Shown: positions 8,772 to 18,775, counted from the first letter of the stretch. The stretch: 64,000 nt of DNA from Bacteroidota bacterium (GCA_029557915.1 JAKQHS010000041.1:1-64000), one strand, 5' to 3'. The notes: a model not told the origin generated them from the letters alone. Numbers and translations: made by a program.

Positions 8772-9260
8772 ATGAAAAAATTTCTATTCCTAATCTTACT
8801 GCTTATATACCAAAGCCTCGCCGGCCAGGAACTTCGTTTACCTAATTATACCCTGAATGCAGGAGGACATGAAATGCGGGACGGAAACCTCGTCCTCCGG
8901 GGGTCGGTTTCACAGCCCCTCATCCAGGTGGTCGCCTCGGGGCAGGTACAAAACAGCCAGGGCTTCTGGCATATCCATTCAAGCCTGAAAAATCAATCCA
9001 CCCCCTATTTAAACGGACAACCGGATTTCCGGATCCTAACTTATCCAAATCCATTCGATGCCGGCCTTCACGTCACGCTTCCCGAAGGACAATGGCCGGT
9101 CCGGTGCTTTCTGTATGACCTCTCCGGCAGAATCATGGGAGAGTGGGTATTGACGGCGGCTAAAAACACCCTGGCGCTGGACCATCTTGCTGCCGGCAGT
9201 TATATCCTTTATCTCAGACATGACCACTGGTGGTATTCCTGCCTGACTATAAAAGGCTAG
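8772..9260 (+). CDS. Small secreted protein with T9SS type A sorting domain
   Basis: The 162-residue protein has a signal peptide (MKKFLFLILLLIYQSLAGQ) and a C-terminal type IX secretion sorting domain of about 75 residues, recognisable from YPNPFDAGLHV, the FLYDLSGRIMGEW strand and the LAAGSYILYL motif. It should cross the outer membrane by the T9SS and be anchored at the surface or released. The short region between signal and sorting domain (about residues 20-85, GGHEMRDGNLVLRGSVSQP) is a beta-rich piece often seen next to such domains. It follows the giant adhesin by 12 bp, so it may help export or anchor that protein; this is inference from position. Confidence 0.85.
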   Translation: MKKFLFLILLLIYQSLAGQELRLPNYTLNAGGHEMRDGNLVLRGSVSQPLIQVVASGQVQNSQGFWHIHSSLKNQSTPYLNGQPDFRILTYPNPFDAGLHVTLPEGQWPVRCFLYDLSGRIMGEWVLTAAKNTLALDHLAAGSYILYLRHDHWWYSCLTIKG

Positions 9261-9359
9261 CTTCCGATATTACCCCCATTTTCCTGAAAAGGCCCCGCTT
9301 CGAATTTCCTCCAACAAAGAAAATCAAACATTCCTTTTTATGATTTTCATCAGTGGAAA

Positions 9360-10448
9360 ATGGTGTTTAGGGGGATTTATTTTGATAAGGTGTTTCGTTT
9401 TTTGCCCTTGTTTGTTTTACAACATCCGCATTTTAATAAAAAAACAGCCTGGGTGGTGGTTGTTTTATTTAACCTGCTGTTAGCCTGTACCGAAGAAGAA
9501 ATCAAATCCGGACCGGTCCGCGCAGAAATTCCGCTACGTGAGGTTCCTGGAAAAGCCGTAAAAGACCCGGGTCTGGATACCCTGTTGTATCACCGGCTGA
9601 TCCAGGATCTTGCCAATGGCGATTCTTCCGGGCTATGGCCCGCCGCAGCGCCTCTTCCCCTGGCCGGAGCAGTCCTCCCTTTCAAAAGGATCCTCGCCTT
9701 TTACGGAAATTTCTATTCCCCGAAAATGGGAGTCCTGGGGGCCTTGCCCCGCGACAAACTGATCCATCAAATAAATTCTGAAATGCAACGCTGGAATGCG
9801 GCGGATCCTTCTTATCCGGTCATTCCGGCCATTCATTACATAGCGGTCTCCGCCCAGAAACAAGCCGGACGGGATTCCAAATACCGGCTCAGGATGCCCC
9901 CGGGGCAGATCGAAAGAGCTCTCGATCTGGCTAAAGCCATAAACGGCCTGGTTTTCCTGGATGTCCAGGTGGGCAAGGGGTCCCTCCTGGATGAAATCCA
10001 TTACCTGGAGCCCTGGCTGCTCCAAACCAATGTCCATCTCGGGATCGATCCTGAATTTTCCATGAAAGAGGATAGCCCGCCGGGGGATAGGATCGGATCT
10101 GTCGATGCAGAAGAAATCAATACGGCAAGCCAATTCCTGGCCCGTTTGGTCAGGCAATACCAGTTAGCTCCGAAAATCCTGGTCGTTCACCGCTTCAACA
10201 AAAGAATGCTCACCCGGTACCGCCACATCCAGATCCGACCCGAAGTGCAGATCGTCATAAATATGGACGGTTTTGGTTTTCCGGCCAAAAAAAGAAATTC
10301 TTATTACCAGGCGGTATATAAAGAACCGGTACAGTTTGCCGGATTCAAATTGTTTTATAAAAATGATACGCTGGACGGTTACGCCCTGATGTCACCGGAA
10401 CAGATCCTTCAACTCAAACCCCGGCCGGTTTATATTCAATACCATTAA
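9360..10448 (+). CDS. Predicted lipoprotein of unknown function
   Basis: The 362-residue reading frame has a hydrophobic stretch ending in a lipobox (FNLLLAC, Cys43), which implies signal peptidase II processing and membrane anchoring. The start is uncertain: 42 residues before the Cys is long for a lipoprotein signal, so a later non-ATG start may be used. The mature part has alternating strand/helix character (VFLDVQVGKG, VHLGIDPEFS, KILVVHRFN, VQIVINMDGFG), suggestive of a TIM-barrel-like fold with conserved acidic residues, but I cannot name the family. No T9SS domain is present. Confidence 0.7.
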   Translation: MVFRGIYFDKVFRFLPLFVLQHPHFNKKTAWVVVVLFNLLLACTEEEIKSGPVRAEIPLREVPGKAVKDPGLDTLLYHRLIQDLANGDSSGLWPAAAPLPLAGAVLPFKRILAFYGNFYSPKMGVLGALPRDKLIHQINSEMQRWNAADPSYPVIPAIHYIAVSAQKQAGRDSKYRLRMPPGQIERALDLAKAINGLVFLDVQVGKGSLLDEIHYLEPWLLQTNVHLGIDPEFSMKEDSPPGDRIGSVDAEEINTASQFLARLVRQYQLAPKILVVHRFNKRMLTRYRHIQIRPEVQIVINMDGFGFPAKKRNSYYQAVYKEPVQFAGFKLFYKNDTLDGYALMSPEQILQLKPRPVYIQYH

Positions 10449-10545
10449 ACCACAAAGGCCTCCCGCCCGTTTAATGAATAACCTTTAACTTGCCGGTTTG
10501 CGTCGCCCGCAACCGGGCAATAATCATTAAACAGGAAGGGTCGAA

Positions 10546-12939
10546 ATGTATAATACCGTACCGATAACCTTTTTACTGATGATCCTGTTCCTCCTTCCGG
10601 CAACGGGCCAGGAACGCCGGTTTTCCATTACGGGCCGTGTGAACGATGAAAACAAAGAGCCCATTGCGTATGCAAATGTGGGATTGTACCGGTCCGCGGA
10701 TTCCACACTGGTGAGCGGGGGAATTACAGATGACGATGGAATATTTTCAATTGAAAGTCCGCCCGGCAGTTTTTTTCTTAAGATCACTTTTTTATCTTAT
10801 GTGGAAAAGTTCATTCCGGGGATACTGCTGGCCAGCCGGGATCTGGACCTGGGAAGTCATACCCTCGTCCAGGCCAGTGCCCTGCTGGAGGAAATCATCA
10901 TCGAAGGGGAACGGAGCACTACAGAGCTCCGTTTGGACAAAAGGGTTTTTCATGTGGGCAAAGACCTCACCAACATCAGCGGAAGCGCCTCGGATATACT
11001 CAACAATGTCCCCAGTGTGACGGTGGACGTGGAAGGCAACGTAAGCCTCCGGGGGAGCCAAAATGTGCGGATCCTGATCGACGGCAAACCCTCCGGCCTC
11101 ACCGGAATCAATATCGCCGACGCCCTGCAACAGGTACAGGCCAGCCTGATCGAAAGCGTGGAAGTCATTACGAATCCTTCCTCCCGGTTTGACGCGGAAG
11201 GAGAGGTGGGCATCATTAATATTATACTTAAAAAGGAACATCGGGAGGGCGTCAACGGTTCTTTGATGCTGAATGCCGGCCGACCCGACCATTTTGGGGG
11301 GACTTTGGGCCTCAATTTCAGGAGGGAAAAACTGAATTTTTTCACCAGTTACGGATTCAATTACCGTCAAAGTCCGGGCTCAGGGATTTCATCGGTCCGT
11401 TATACTTTGCCGGATTCCGTTTTTGCCTATACGGAAGAAACCGATCGGGTCCGGGGTGGTCATTCCCACAACCTGATCGGGGGATTGGACTATTATTTCA
11501 ATGAAAGCAGCGTGCTCACGGGATCCTTTGTATACCGTCCCTCTTCGGGGCTCAATACCAGTCTTATTCGGTTCCGTGACCTGGACGGGAACGACCGGTT
11601 GCTTCGGACCCTCAGCCGGAGGGAAAGGGAAGAGGAACCGGAAACCAACGGTGAGGTTTCACTCAGTTACCGAAAGGATTTTAAAAAACAGGGACAACAA
11701 CTGAGCGGCGATTTCAAATGGATCGAAAATGTAGAGAAAGAAATTTCAAGTTTTGAACAAACCGATGACCGCGACGGCACGGTGGCCAGGCAAAGGTCTT
11801 CCAACACCGAAAATGAAAGAAATGTTTTTTTCCAGGCCGATTATGTCCAGCCTTTCAGCGAAACCGGAAAGTTTGAGACCGGCTTGCGCGGCAGTTTGCG
11901 GGTGATTGAAAATGAATTTCTGGTCGAAGTAGAAAACAATTTCAGTGAATGGGATATCCTTTCGGGTTTCAACAACGCCCTGGAATACTCGGAAAAAATA
12001 TTTTCCGGTTACGCCATGGCCGGAAAGGCCTGGAAACGTTGGTCCTATCAGGCCGGTATCCGGGGAGAACTTACCGGGATTTCAGTTGACCTGAAACGAA
12101 CCGGTGAGGGCAACCGTCAAAATTATTTTAACCTCTTTCCCAGCCTGTTTACTTCCTACAAACTTTCCGAATCGCATACTTTTCAGCTCAGTTACAGTTA
12201 CCGGATCAGCAGGCCGCGTTTCCGTCATTTGTTGCCTTTCTCCAACTATTCCAACAACCGGTCCCTGTCAACAGGCAATCCGAATCTCCGGCCGGAATTT
12301 ACCCATTCGGTGGAAGGTTCCCATTTGTTCAACTGGAGTTCGGGTTCTTTGCTTTCCAGTATATATTATCGCGGCCGCCGCGGAGTGATTGAAGAGATCA
12401 CTTTGGTGGATTCCATTGGGTTTAGTCGTCAATTCCCCATCAATCTCTCCCGTGAAGCGGCTTTTGGTTTTGAATTCAATTTATCCTGGTCTCCAGGCCC
12501 CTGGTTTCGATCCACTTCCAATTACAATTTCTACCGGGTAAGTTCTGAAGGGGTTTATGAGAACCAAACCTTTGCCAGGGAAGCCCTGACCTGGACAAAC
12601 CGGACCATTTTGCAGTTTACGGTCCGGAAAAAATGGGATATCCAGGGTACTTTTAATTACCAGGCCCCTCAAAACACTGCCCAGGGTCGACGGTTATCCC
12701 TACATTCCACCGATCTTGCCCTGTCGCGGGATCTCATGAAGGGAAATGCAACCCTGGCCATCAGTGTGCGAGACCTCTTTAATACTCGCCGTTTCCGCAG
12801 GGAAATCACAGGGGTGGAATTGAATTCTTACAGCGAGTTCCAGGGCAGGCGCCGACAGCTTATGCTCAGTTTAACTTACCGGCTCAATCAGAAAAAGGAT
12901 AAAGGAGAGGGGGACGAACCTTTTGAAGAAGATTTTTAA
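10546..12939 (+). CDS. TonB-dependent receptor-like outer-membrane beta-barrel protein
   Basis: Outer-membrane protein of 797 residues: signal peptide (to about residue 22), a carboxypeptidase-regulatory-like beta-sandwich (about 25-110, SITGRVNDENKEPIAYANV), a plug domain (about 115-225, including SASDILNNVPSVTVD and GSQNVRILIDGKPSGL), and a large barrel of the 'outer membrane beta-barrel family' type. It takes up, or helps export, an unknown substrate in a TonB-dependent way. No SusD partner lies next to it, which argues against a classical polysaccharide-utilisation receptor. The C-terminus carries an acidic tail (KDKGEGDEPFEEDF) after the last barrel strand, which is atypical for a barrel end. 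Confidence 0.88.
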   Translation: MYNTVPITFLLMILFLLPATGQERRFSITGRVNDENKEPIAYANVGLYRSADSTLVSGGITDDDGIFSIESPPGSFFLKITFLSYVEKFIPGILLASRDLDLGSHTLVQASALLEEIIIEGERSTTELRLDKRVFHVGKDLTNISGSASDILNNVPSVTVDVEGNVSLRGSQNVRILIDGKPSGLTGINIADALQQVQASLIESVEVITNPSSRFDAEGEVGIINIILKKEHREGVNGSLMLNAGRPDHFGGTLGLNFRREKLNFFTSYGFNYRQSPGSGISSVRYTLPDSVFAYTEETDRVRGGHSHNLIGGLDYYFNESSVLTGSFVYRPSSGLNTSLIRFRDLDGNDRLLRTLSRREREEEPETNGEVSLSYRKDFKKQGQQLSGDFKWIENVEKEISSFEQTDDRDGTVARQRSSNTENERNVFFQADYVQPFSETGKFETGLRGSLRVIENEFLVEVENNFSEWDILSGFNNALEYSEKIFSGYAMAGKAWKRWSYQAGIRGELTGISVDLKRTGEGNRQNYFNLFPSLFTSYKLSESHTFQLSYSYRISRPRFRHLLPFSNYSNNRSLSTGNPNLRPEFTHSVEGSHLFNWSSGSLLSSIYYRGRRGVIEEITLVDSIGFSRQFPINLSREAAFGFEFNLSWSPGPWFRSTSNYNFYRVSSEGVYENQTFAREALTWTNRTILQFTVRKKWDIQGTFNYQAPQNTAQGRRLSLHSTDLALSRDLMKGNATLAISVRDLFNTRRFRREITGVELNSYSEFQGRRRQLMLSLTYRLNQKKDKGEGDEPFEEDF

Positions 12940-13076
12940 TTCCAGGTCATCCGGCTGGCGCTTGACGTCAGGATGGATTGCCGGCGAGCGGTTTGTGTTT
13001 CTGAAAGGTCAAGCCGGTTTCCGGATTCTGATTTTTTTAATTTAAATGCCGCATTTTTTATACTTTAATCGAATCA

Positions 13077-15815
13077 ATGAGTAAAAGCCATAAACCCGTT
13101 CCCGGCCCCGCCGTTCCTTCTTCTGAATTAAGCAGGTTTGCTTTAATGGAATCCCCTTCCATGGAACTGGACCTCATCAAAACGGGCCTGGAAAAGACCC
13201 ACATCATTTCTATCGCCGATGAAGATCAAAAACTCGTTTATGTCAATGACCTCTTCTGCGCAATTTCCAAATACAGCCGGGAAGAACTCATTGGCCAGGA
13301 CTACAGGATGCTGAGTTCGGGATTACATTCCCCCGAGTTCATCAAAGGGCTCTGGGATACCATTGCGGGAGGATCGGTGTGGAACAATCACATCCGGCTC
13401 AAGGACAAAGAGGGTTCGTATTTCTGGCTGGACACGACGATATTTCCTTTTATTAATAAAATAGGCAAACCTTATCGTTACTTCTCCATTTGCAAGGACA
13501 TCACCCGGATCAAACAGGAGGAAAACACCCTAAACCAGTTTTTCCAAATGTCCCAGGATTACCTGTGCATTGCGAATGCTGCCGGATATCTGACCAAGGT
13601 CAGCCCTCAGTTTATCAATGAACTGGGCATTCCTCCCGAACTGATCCATTCCCAGCCTTTTACCGCCTTTGCCACTCCCCGGGATGCGGGTCCCCTTGCC
13701 CTGGAGCAGGAACTGGAAAAAAGATCCAAAGGCATTCCCTCCCGGAATTTCGAAACAAAACTTCAAATGCGGGACGGATCGTTCCGCCTGATCAGCTGGA
13801 ACGCCTCTTCGGACCTTGAAACGGGGACTATCTTTTCCATTGGCAGGGACATTACCGAAATCCGCAAACTCAACGAAGAATACCGCCGCCTGGCTCTGGT
13901 CGCCGAAAGCACCGACAATGTCATCGTCATTACAGACAAAGAAAAAAGAATCCAATGGGTCAACCGGCCTTTTGAAAAATTGACTGGGTACAGCCTGGAG
14001 GAAGCCCTGGGCAAGGATCCCGGAAAATTACTACAGTACGACGAGACCGACCCGGAGACGGTCAGGCAAATCCATGAAGCCCTGGAGCAAAAAAACTCCT
14101 TTTACGGAGACATCAAAAACCGGAGCAAAAGTGGCCGTCCTTACTGGCTTCGCATGAACATCAATCCCGTATTTAATGAAAACCGGGAGCTGATCAATTT
14201 TATTGCCATCGAATCGGATGTCACAGAAGAAAAAAGGGCCGAAGCGGAATTGATTGAGGCCAAGCAGACTGCAGAAAAAGCCGTCCTGGCCAAGGACAGT
14301 TTTCTGGCCAATATGAGCCATGAAATAAGGACCCCCCTTAATGCCATCCTGGGCTTCACCGACCTCCTGGTCCAGAGCAACCTGAACGAGGTCCAGTCGG
14401 ATTATATCCACAACATTAAAAATGCCGGCGATCATTTGCTGCTGATCATCAACGATATCCTGGACCTTTCTAAAATCGAATCCGGAAACCTGGTCATAGA
14501 AGCAAATCCCTTCAGCCTTAAAAACGCCATGACGCATCTCTACAAACTGCTCAGGGTGAAGGCCGCCGACAAGGATCTTGAATTCAGCCTGTTTATGGAT
14601 CCGGATATTCCGGATATGGTGATCGGAGACAAAGGCCGGTTGAATCAGATTTTGATGAACCTCGCGGGGAATGCCATCAAATTCACCCTTTCCGGAGAGG
14701 TGATCATCACAGTAAAGAAGCTGGAAGAGACGAAGGAAAGCGTAACCCTCCGGTTTTCCATCAAAGACACGGGCATCGGCATCCCGGAAGAAAAACTCAG
14801 TACCATATTCGACCGTTTTACCCAGGCCGAAGACAGCACTTCGCGCCGGTTTGGCGGGACCGGATTGGGTTTGAACATTTCCAAACAACTGGTGGAACTG
14901 CAGAAAGGCAGCCTTCATGTAAAAAGCAAACCGGGATTGGGCTCCGAATTCTATTTTATCCTGGAATATAAAAAAACCGCGGACCAACAGCAGGAGTCAG
15001 TCAAAGAAAAGGTGGTCCGTCTGAAGTCGGATCGCCGGCTTTCCATCCTGCTGTGCGAAGACAACGTGATCAATCAGCGCCTGGCCAAACAGGTCATTGA
15101 AAACTTTGGTTTTGATATAACCGTGGTCAACAACGGACAGGAATGTATCGATTGTCTGCCCAAAAGGAAGGTGGACCTGATCCTGATGGATCTGCAAATG
15201 CCGGTAATGGACGGTTATCAGGCCACCCATCATATCCGGGAAGTCCTTAAATCCGACATTCCCATCATCGCTATGACTGCGCATTCCCTGGTCGGTGAAC
15301 AGCAGAAATGTTTCGAAATCGGAATGAATGCCTATGTACCCAAACCCTTTAAACAGGAAGATCTTTTTGAAAAAATCCAGGCGTTACTGGTGAATCGACC
15401 TGGGGCCGACCGTTCCCATGACCTTCCCCCTGCTCCTGATCCTGCAGACCAAAAAGTCGTCCCCGCTGCCGTTGATCTTTCTTATCTAAAAGAACTGTCC
15501 AACGGGAATGCTGCCTTTGAAAAAGAAATGATCGAACTGTTCATACAAAAAACACCTCAGGATATTGAATTACTCGAAAAAGCGCTTCAGGAACCAGACT
15601 ACAATACTGTAAAAAACATTGCCCATAAGTTGAAGTCCACCTTTGCGCTTTTCAAACTGGACGAATCCCTGATTCCCCTGTCTCAAATAGAAACCGAAGC
15701 CGGGAATCCTCCTTTAAGCATCCGGGCCTTGGAAGGATTTGCTTCCATAAAGCAAAAACTGGAAGAGATCATGCTTGGCCTGCAGGCCATCCTTGAACAG
15801 GATTATCTTTCCTGA
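13077..15815 (+). CDS. Cytoplasmic hybrid histidine kinase (PAS3-HisKA-HATPase-REC-Hpt)
   Basis: A single-chain phosphorelay of 912 residues without transmembrane segments, so it senses a cytoplasmic signal. Order: three PAS/PAC modules (about residues 25-145, 150-265, 270-390), HisKA with phospho-accepting H415 in MSHEIRTPLNA, an HATPase with N box NLAGNAIKFT and G boxes DTGIGIPEE and FGGTGLGL, a receiver with D705 in LMDLQMPVMDG, and an Hpt domain with H850 in IAHKLKSTF. The chain His-Asp-His is complete and would need only a separate response regulator. No response regulator is adjacent, so it is an orphan. No haem or flavin PAS signature could be identified by eye. Confidence 0.93.
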   Translation: MSKSHKPVPGPAVPSSELSRFALMESPSMELDLIKTGLEKTHIISIADEDQKLVYVNDLFCAISKYSREELIGQDYRMLSSGLHSPEFIKGLWDTIAGGSVWNNHIRLKDKEGSYFWLDTTIFPFINKIGKPYRYFSICKDITRIKQEENTLNQFFQMSQDYLCIANAAGYLTKVSPQFINELGIPPELIHSQPFTAFATPRDAGPLALEQELEKRSKGIPSRNFETKLQMRDGSFRLISWNASSDLETGTIFSIGRDITEIRKLNEEYRRLALVAESTDNVIVITDKEKRIQWVNRPFEKLTGYSLEEALGKDPGKLLQYDETDPETVRQIHEALEQKNSFYGDIKNRSKSGRPYWLRMNINPVFNENRELINFIAIESDVTEEKRAEAELIEAKQTAEKAVLAKDSFLANMSHEIRTPLNAILGFTDLLVQSNLNEVQSDYIHNIKNAGDHLLLIINDILDLSKIESGNLVIEANPFSLKNAMTHLYKLLRVKAADKDLEFSLFMDPDIPDMVIGDKGRLNQILMNLAGNAIKFTLSGEVIITVKKLEETKESVTLRFSIKDTGIGIPEEKLSTIFDRFTQAEDSTSRRFGGTGLGLNISKQLVELQKGSLHVKSKPGLGSEFYFILEYKKTADQQQESVKEKVVRLKSDRRLSILLCEDNVINQRLAKQVIENFGFDITVVNNGQECIDCLPKRKVDLILMDLQMPVMDGYQATHHIREVLKSDIPIIAMTAHSLVGEQQKCFEIGMNAYVPKPFKQEDLFEKIQALLVNRPGADRSHDLPPAPDPADQKVVPAAVDLSYLKELSNGNAAFEKEMIELFIQKTPQDIELLEKALQEPDYNTVKNIAHKLKSTFALFKLDESLIPLSQIETEAGNPPLSIRALEGFASIKQKLEEIMLGLQAILEQDYLS

Positions 15816-15923
15816 AGAAGATTCATTCATTGGATATGAGAAAGGTGCCCCCGTCACCTGATTCTGATCAGGTTTCAGGATCCCATCTTCCGGTAATTTT
15901 ACATTTTGCTAAAATCTAATAAT

Positions 15924-16553
15924 ATGAAAGAATCTGATGAAAAGAATAATAAGGCCCTTTTGGTCCGTCTTGCCAATCAATTATTAAAAGAACAGCAGGA
16001 TCTGGATCACCTGGCGGTGCAAATCGCCTTGGGTAAATCGAAAGTCATTGATCTCTTTGAAGAAGCCAAGGTCCAGATGAAGAAACGGCTCCAGGAATTT
16101 AAAAAACTCCTTCCACCCCCTGCTCAACTCAACGATACCTGGTTCAAGTCCCTCAATGAAAGAGTCGACCACCTTGAGGAGATGCTCAATAAAGGGAAGG
16201 CAAAAACAAAAGTGTTGTTCCAGGAACAGAAGAAGAATATCATTCAGGCTTTGGACAAACTCAAAAATTTATTAAAGCAAAGACCTGAATTAATAAAATT
16301 CGCAGGCCATCTTACCGGCGCAATGGAAAAACTGAAATTGCAAATGGATCTTTTTGAAAAGAAAATGGGCGCGGAAAAAAAGAAACTGACCAAAGAGTTT
16401 AAGGCCGAAATGTATGATGCCGCCAAAAAAGTCAATTCCATCGTATCCCAAGTAAAATCCAGGCAACACGACGCTGGCGTTAAATGGGAACATTTTAACG
16501 ATGAGATTAAAATCAGTTATGCGCACCTGAAAAAGGCAATTAAGAGTTTGTAG
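15924..16553 (+). CDS. Lys-rich coiled-coil protein of unknown function
   Basis: The product (209 residues from ATG 15924; an upstream TTG at 15906 is in frame but less likely) is almost wholly helical, rich in Lys/Glu/Leu heptads, with no signal peptide or membrane segment. Segments such as ERVDHLEEMLNKGKAK and LKLQMDLFEKKMGAEKKKL are strong coiled-coil candidates. It could be a cytoplasmic scaffold or a nucleic-acid-associated protein given its high charge, but I recognise no family and propose no function. Confidence 0.7.
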   Translation: MKESDEKNNKALLVRLANQLLKEQQDLDHLAVQIALGKSKVIDLFEEAKVQMKKRLQEFKKLLPPPAQLNDTWFKSLNERVDHLEEMLNKGKAKTKVLFQEQKKNIIQALDKLKNLLKQRPELIKFAGHLTGAMEKLKLQMDLFEKKMGAEKKKLTKEFKAEMYDAAKKVNSIVSQVKSRQHDAGVKWEHFNDEIKISYAHLKKAIKSL

Positions 16554-16590
16554 CTTTCCGTGGGGACTGTCTTGAAGGAATTCCTTTTTT

Positions 16591-17508
16591 TCATCTGATC
16601 AATGACTGGATGTCGGGGTCAGGTTCTATATTATTCATTTGAACGAGGATGTATTCAACCCTGGACCGGACATAAGCGCTCATGGGTTTGACGGTGTATT
16701 TTCGGGGATTGGGTAAACAGGCGGCGATCATGGCCGATTCCGTCCTGGTTAAGGCTTTGGCTGGTTTATTGAAATAATACCTGGCCGCGGCTTCCATGCC
16801 GAAGAGGCCTTTCCCTGTTTCAATGACGTTGAGGTAGCGGTTCAGGATTTTTTTCTTCGACCAAAAGGTTTCGATCATAAAGGTAAAATATACTTCCAGG
16901 CCTTTACGAATAAAGTTGCGCCGCTGCCAGAGGAAACAATTTTTTGCCGTTTGCTGGCTGATGGTGCTCGCCCCCTTGCTTCTCTTGGGCCTGATTTTAT
17001 TATACTTTAAGGCCAGTTTGATCGCTTTGATATCAAATCCGTCATGGTCCGGAAACAACTGGTCCTCGCTGGCCAAGACCGCCAGTTTCAGGTTGGGGCT
17101 GATGGCGTCATAGTCCACATAATCCCTTTTCAACCCGTGGCCGGCAATCCAGCTTGAAATCTGCGTAAAGGTGAGCGGTGGATTGATAAACCAGTACAAC
17201 AACACAAAAAACCATTGCAATAAATAAGCAACAATAAAAATTCTGTAAAAGGCGGTTACCACACGCCTTATGGTATCCTTTTTCTGGAAATATATTTTAT
17301 AAATCCCCACCAGAAGGGCGGTGGCCGCAAGAAAAACAATAAACCAGGTTAAAAAGGGGATCAGTTCTGCCTTTCTCTCCTTCAGTTCAGAAAAATAGAG
17401 GATCAGGAAATAAACCAGCTGAAACAGAATGAGGGTTAGTACCAGTTTGTCGCTGATGTTCCAAAAAAAATCGAGCGTTTTCCTGAATCTGGCGGTCCGT
17501 TCCTGCAT
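16591..17508 (-). CDS. mtgA: Monofunctional peptidoglycan glycosyltransferase (GT51)
   Basis: Polymerises lipid II into glycan strands on the outer face of the inner membrane. The 305-residue protein has several hydrophobic segments in its first 120 residues, more than the single anchor of E. coli MtgA, followed by the GT51 domain: the catalytic Glu motif VLASEDQLFPDHDGFD, then KGASTISQQTAKNCFLW, RKGLEVYFTFMIE and KKKILNRYLNVIETGKGLFG. No transpeptidase domain follows, so it is monofunctional. The extra helices are the unusual part. It lies 40 bp downstream of the triple-rhodanese gene on the same strand. Confidence 0.9.
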   Translation of the reverse strand: MQERTARFRKTLDFFWNISDKLVLTLILFQLVYFLILYFSELKERKAELIPFLTWFIVFLAATALLVGIYKIYFQKKDTIRRVVTAFYRIFIVAYLLQWFFVLLYWFINPPLTFTQISSWIAGHGLKRDYVDYDAISPNLKLAVLASEDQLFPDHDGFDIKAIKLALKYNKIRPKRSKGASTISQQTAKNCFLWQRRNFIRKGLEVYFTFMIETFWSKKKILNRYLNVIETGKGLFGMEAAARYYFNKPAKALTRTESAMIAACLPNPRKYTVKPMSAYVRSRVEYILVQMNNIEPDPDIQSLIR

Positions 17509-17548
17509 GATGAGCAGGATTAAATGTAGTGCTTTGTTGAGCAGTTTC

Positions 17549-18775
17549 TCAATAATTTTCGGGAGGCACGTTTACCACCCAGTTCATCATCTCTTTCATT
17601 CCGATAAGATTAGCCGCTTCCCACCTCAGGGCAAATAATCCTCCGGTCAGCACCTTAACCTTTTTAAATCCATTCTTAATCAGGATCTCTGCAGCGGCAA
17701 AGGCCTCCGGATTTCCTGAAAAGGCATAGACGATGATTTCTTTATTCTTATAGGGCGTCAGTTCCTGCAAACGGGATTTTAATTCGTTCTCCGGGATATT
17801 GATGGCTCCCCGGATATGGCCCTTGTTCCTGAAGGACTGATTCTTGTTTTGATTGTTAAAATCGGCATAGGGCCGGATATCCAGAATCAGGCCCGAATAT
17901 GCCCCTTTAAACCTGCGGTGCAAATCCTGCGAATTGATCAGACCATAGGACGATCCCTTTTCCCAAATTTTCTTTCTTTCCTTAAGGTCCTTTTCCGTTT
18001 CCGTTATCCAGGCAGCCAGGCCATCAAACAGCACGTGAATCCCCTTAAATCCTCGGTCCGCCAAGATCCGGGCGGCCTGCACGGCGTCGTCCCCGAATTG
18101 ATCAAGGATCAGTATGGGTTTATCCCTGGGTATTTTATCCGTGTTTTCCTTCAATGAAATCAACGGTTGATTTACCGCTTTCTTAAATCGCCCATGGGCC
18201 CTTAACATGGCGGAAGCGGTCTTGCCCTGAAAGGCGGTGTCCGGGCGCACATCCAGAATATACAGGTCCCTGGTGTTCCGAACCAAATTAAAAGCCCCGG
18301 CCGGAGACAATAAATTGAATTCGTTTCCGGAGGTGTAAAGTTCGTTCAAACAGGGAATGCTGCCGTTCCGCAACCGGTTTAATTCCGTCATTCCCCCATT
18401 GACGTTGGTCACATTGGTAAAGCCGCTGTCCACCAGCATTTTGGATACCACCCGGCTCCTTTGGCTATGTGAACAGATCAGCAGGATCGGTTTGTCGCGA
18501 TAATCCCGGATTTCATCCAGTCGTTTCTGGATCTCCCTGGAACTGATGTTTACCGCGCCTTTTAATCTGCCTATATTCAAACTGTGATACGCAGAGGTAT
18601 CGCTGAATTCCCCCGGAGAACGCACATCCAACAGCAATCCGCCGTTCAGTTGTTTGACGGATTGACACAAGTCCTCCAGATAAACGGTTTTATAAACCAG
18701 GTTGTCGTTTTTGAATTGTGCCTGCGCGGCATTCCAGAGGATCCATGCAAGGCATCCCAAAATGATTTTTTTCAT
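17549..18775 (-). CDS. Exported triple-rhodanese protein, only the first domain active
   Basis: The 408-residue protein has a signal peptide (to about residue 20, ending AAQAQ) and three rhodanese folds in series (about 30-135, 150-262, 280-395). Domain 1 has a full active-site loop with C101 (ICSHSQRSR) and could transfer sulfur or bind sulfane sulfur in the periplasm. In domain 2 the loop position reads ILDQFGDDA and in domain 3 VYAFSGNPE, so both lack the Cys and are probably structural or binding domains. Each keeps the fold signatures LDVRP/LDIRP and the C-terminal GG motif. I know of no characterised protein with exactly this layout. Confidence 0.85.
   Translation of the reverse strand: MKKIILGCLAWILWNAAQAQFKNDNLVYKTVYLEDLCQSVKQLNGGLLLDVRSPGEFSDTSAYHSLNIGRLKGAVNISSREIQKRLDEIRDYRDKPILLICSHSQRSRVVSKMLVDSGFTNVTNVNGGMTELNRLRNGSIPCLNELYTSGNEFNLLSPAGAFNLVRNTRDLYILDVRPDTAFQGKTASAMLRAHGRFKKAVNQPLISLKENTDKIPRDKPILILDQFGDDAVQAARILADRGFKGIHVLFDGLAAWITETEKDLKERKKIWEKGSSYGLINSQDLHRRFKGAYSGLILDIRPYADFNNQNKNQSFRNKGHIRGAINIPENELKSRLQELTPYKNKEIIVYAFSGNPEAFAAAEILIKNGFKKVKVLTGGLFALRWEAANLIGMKEMMNWVVNVPPENY

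Noticed and set aside
16575-16590. AAGGAATTCCTT plus T-run as a terminator
   Set aside because: The palindrome has no loop, so a stable hairpin is unlikely.
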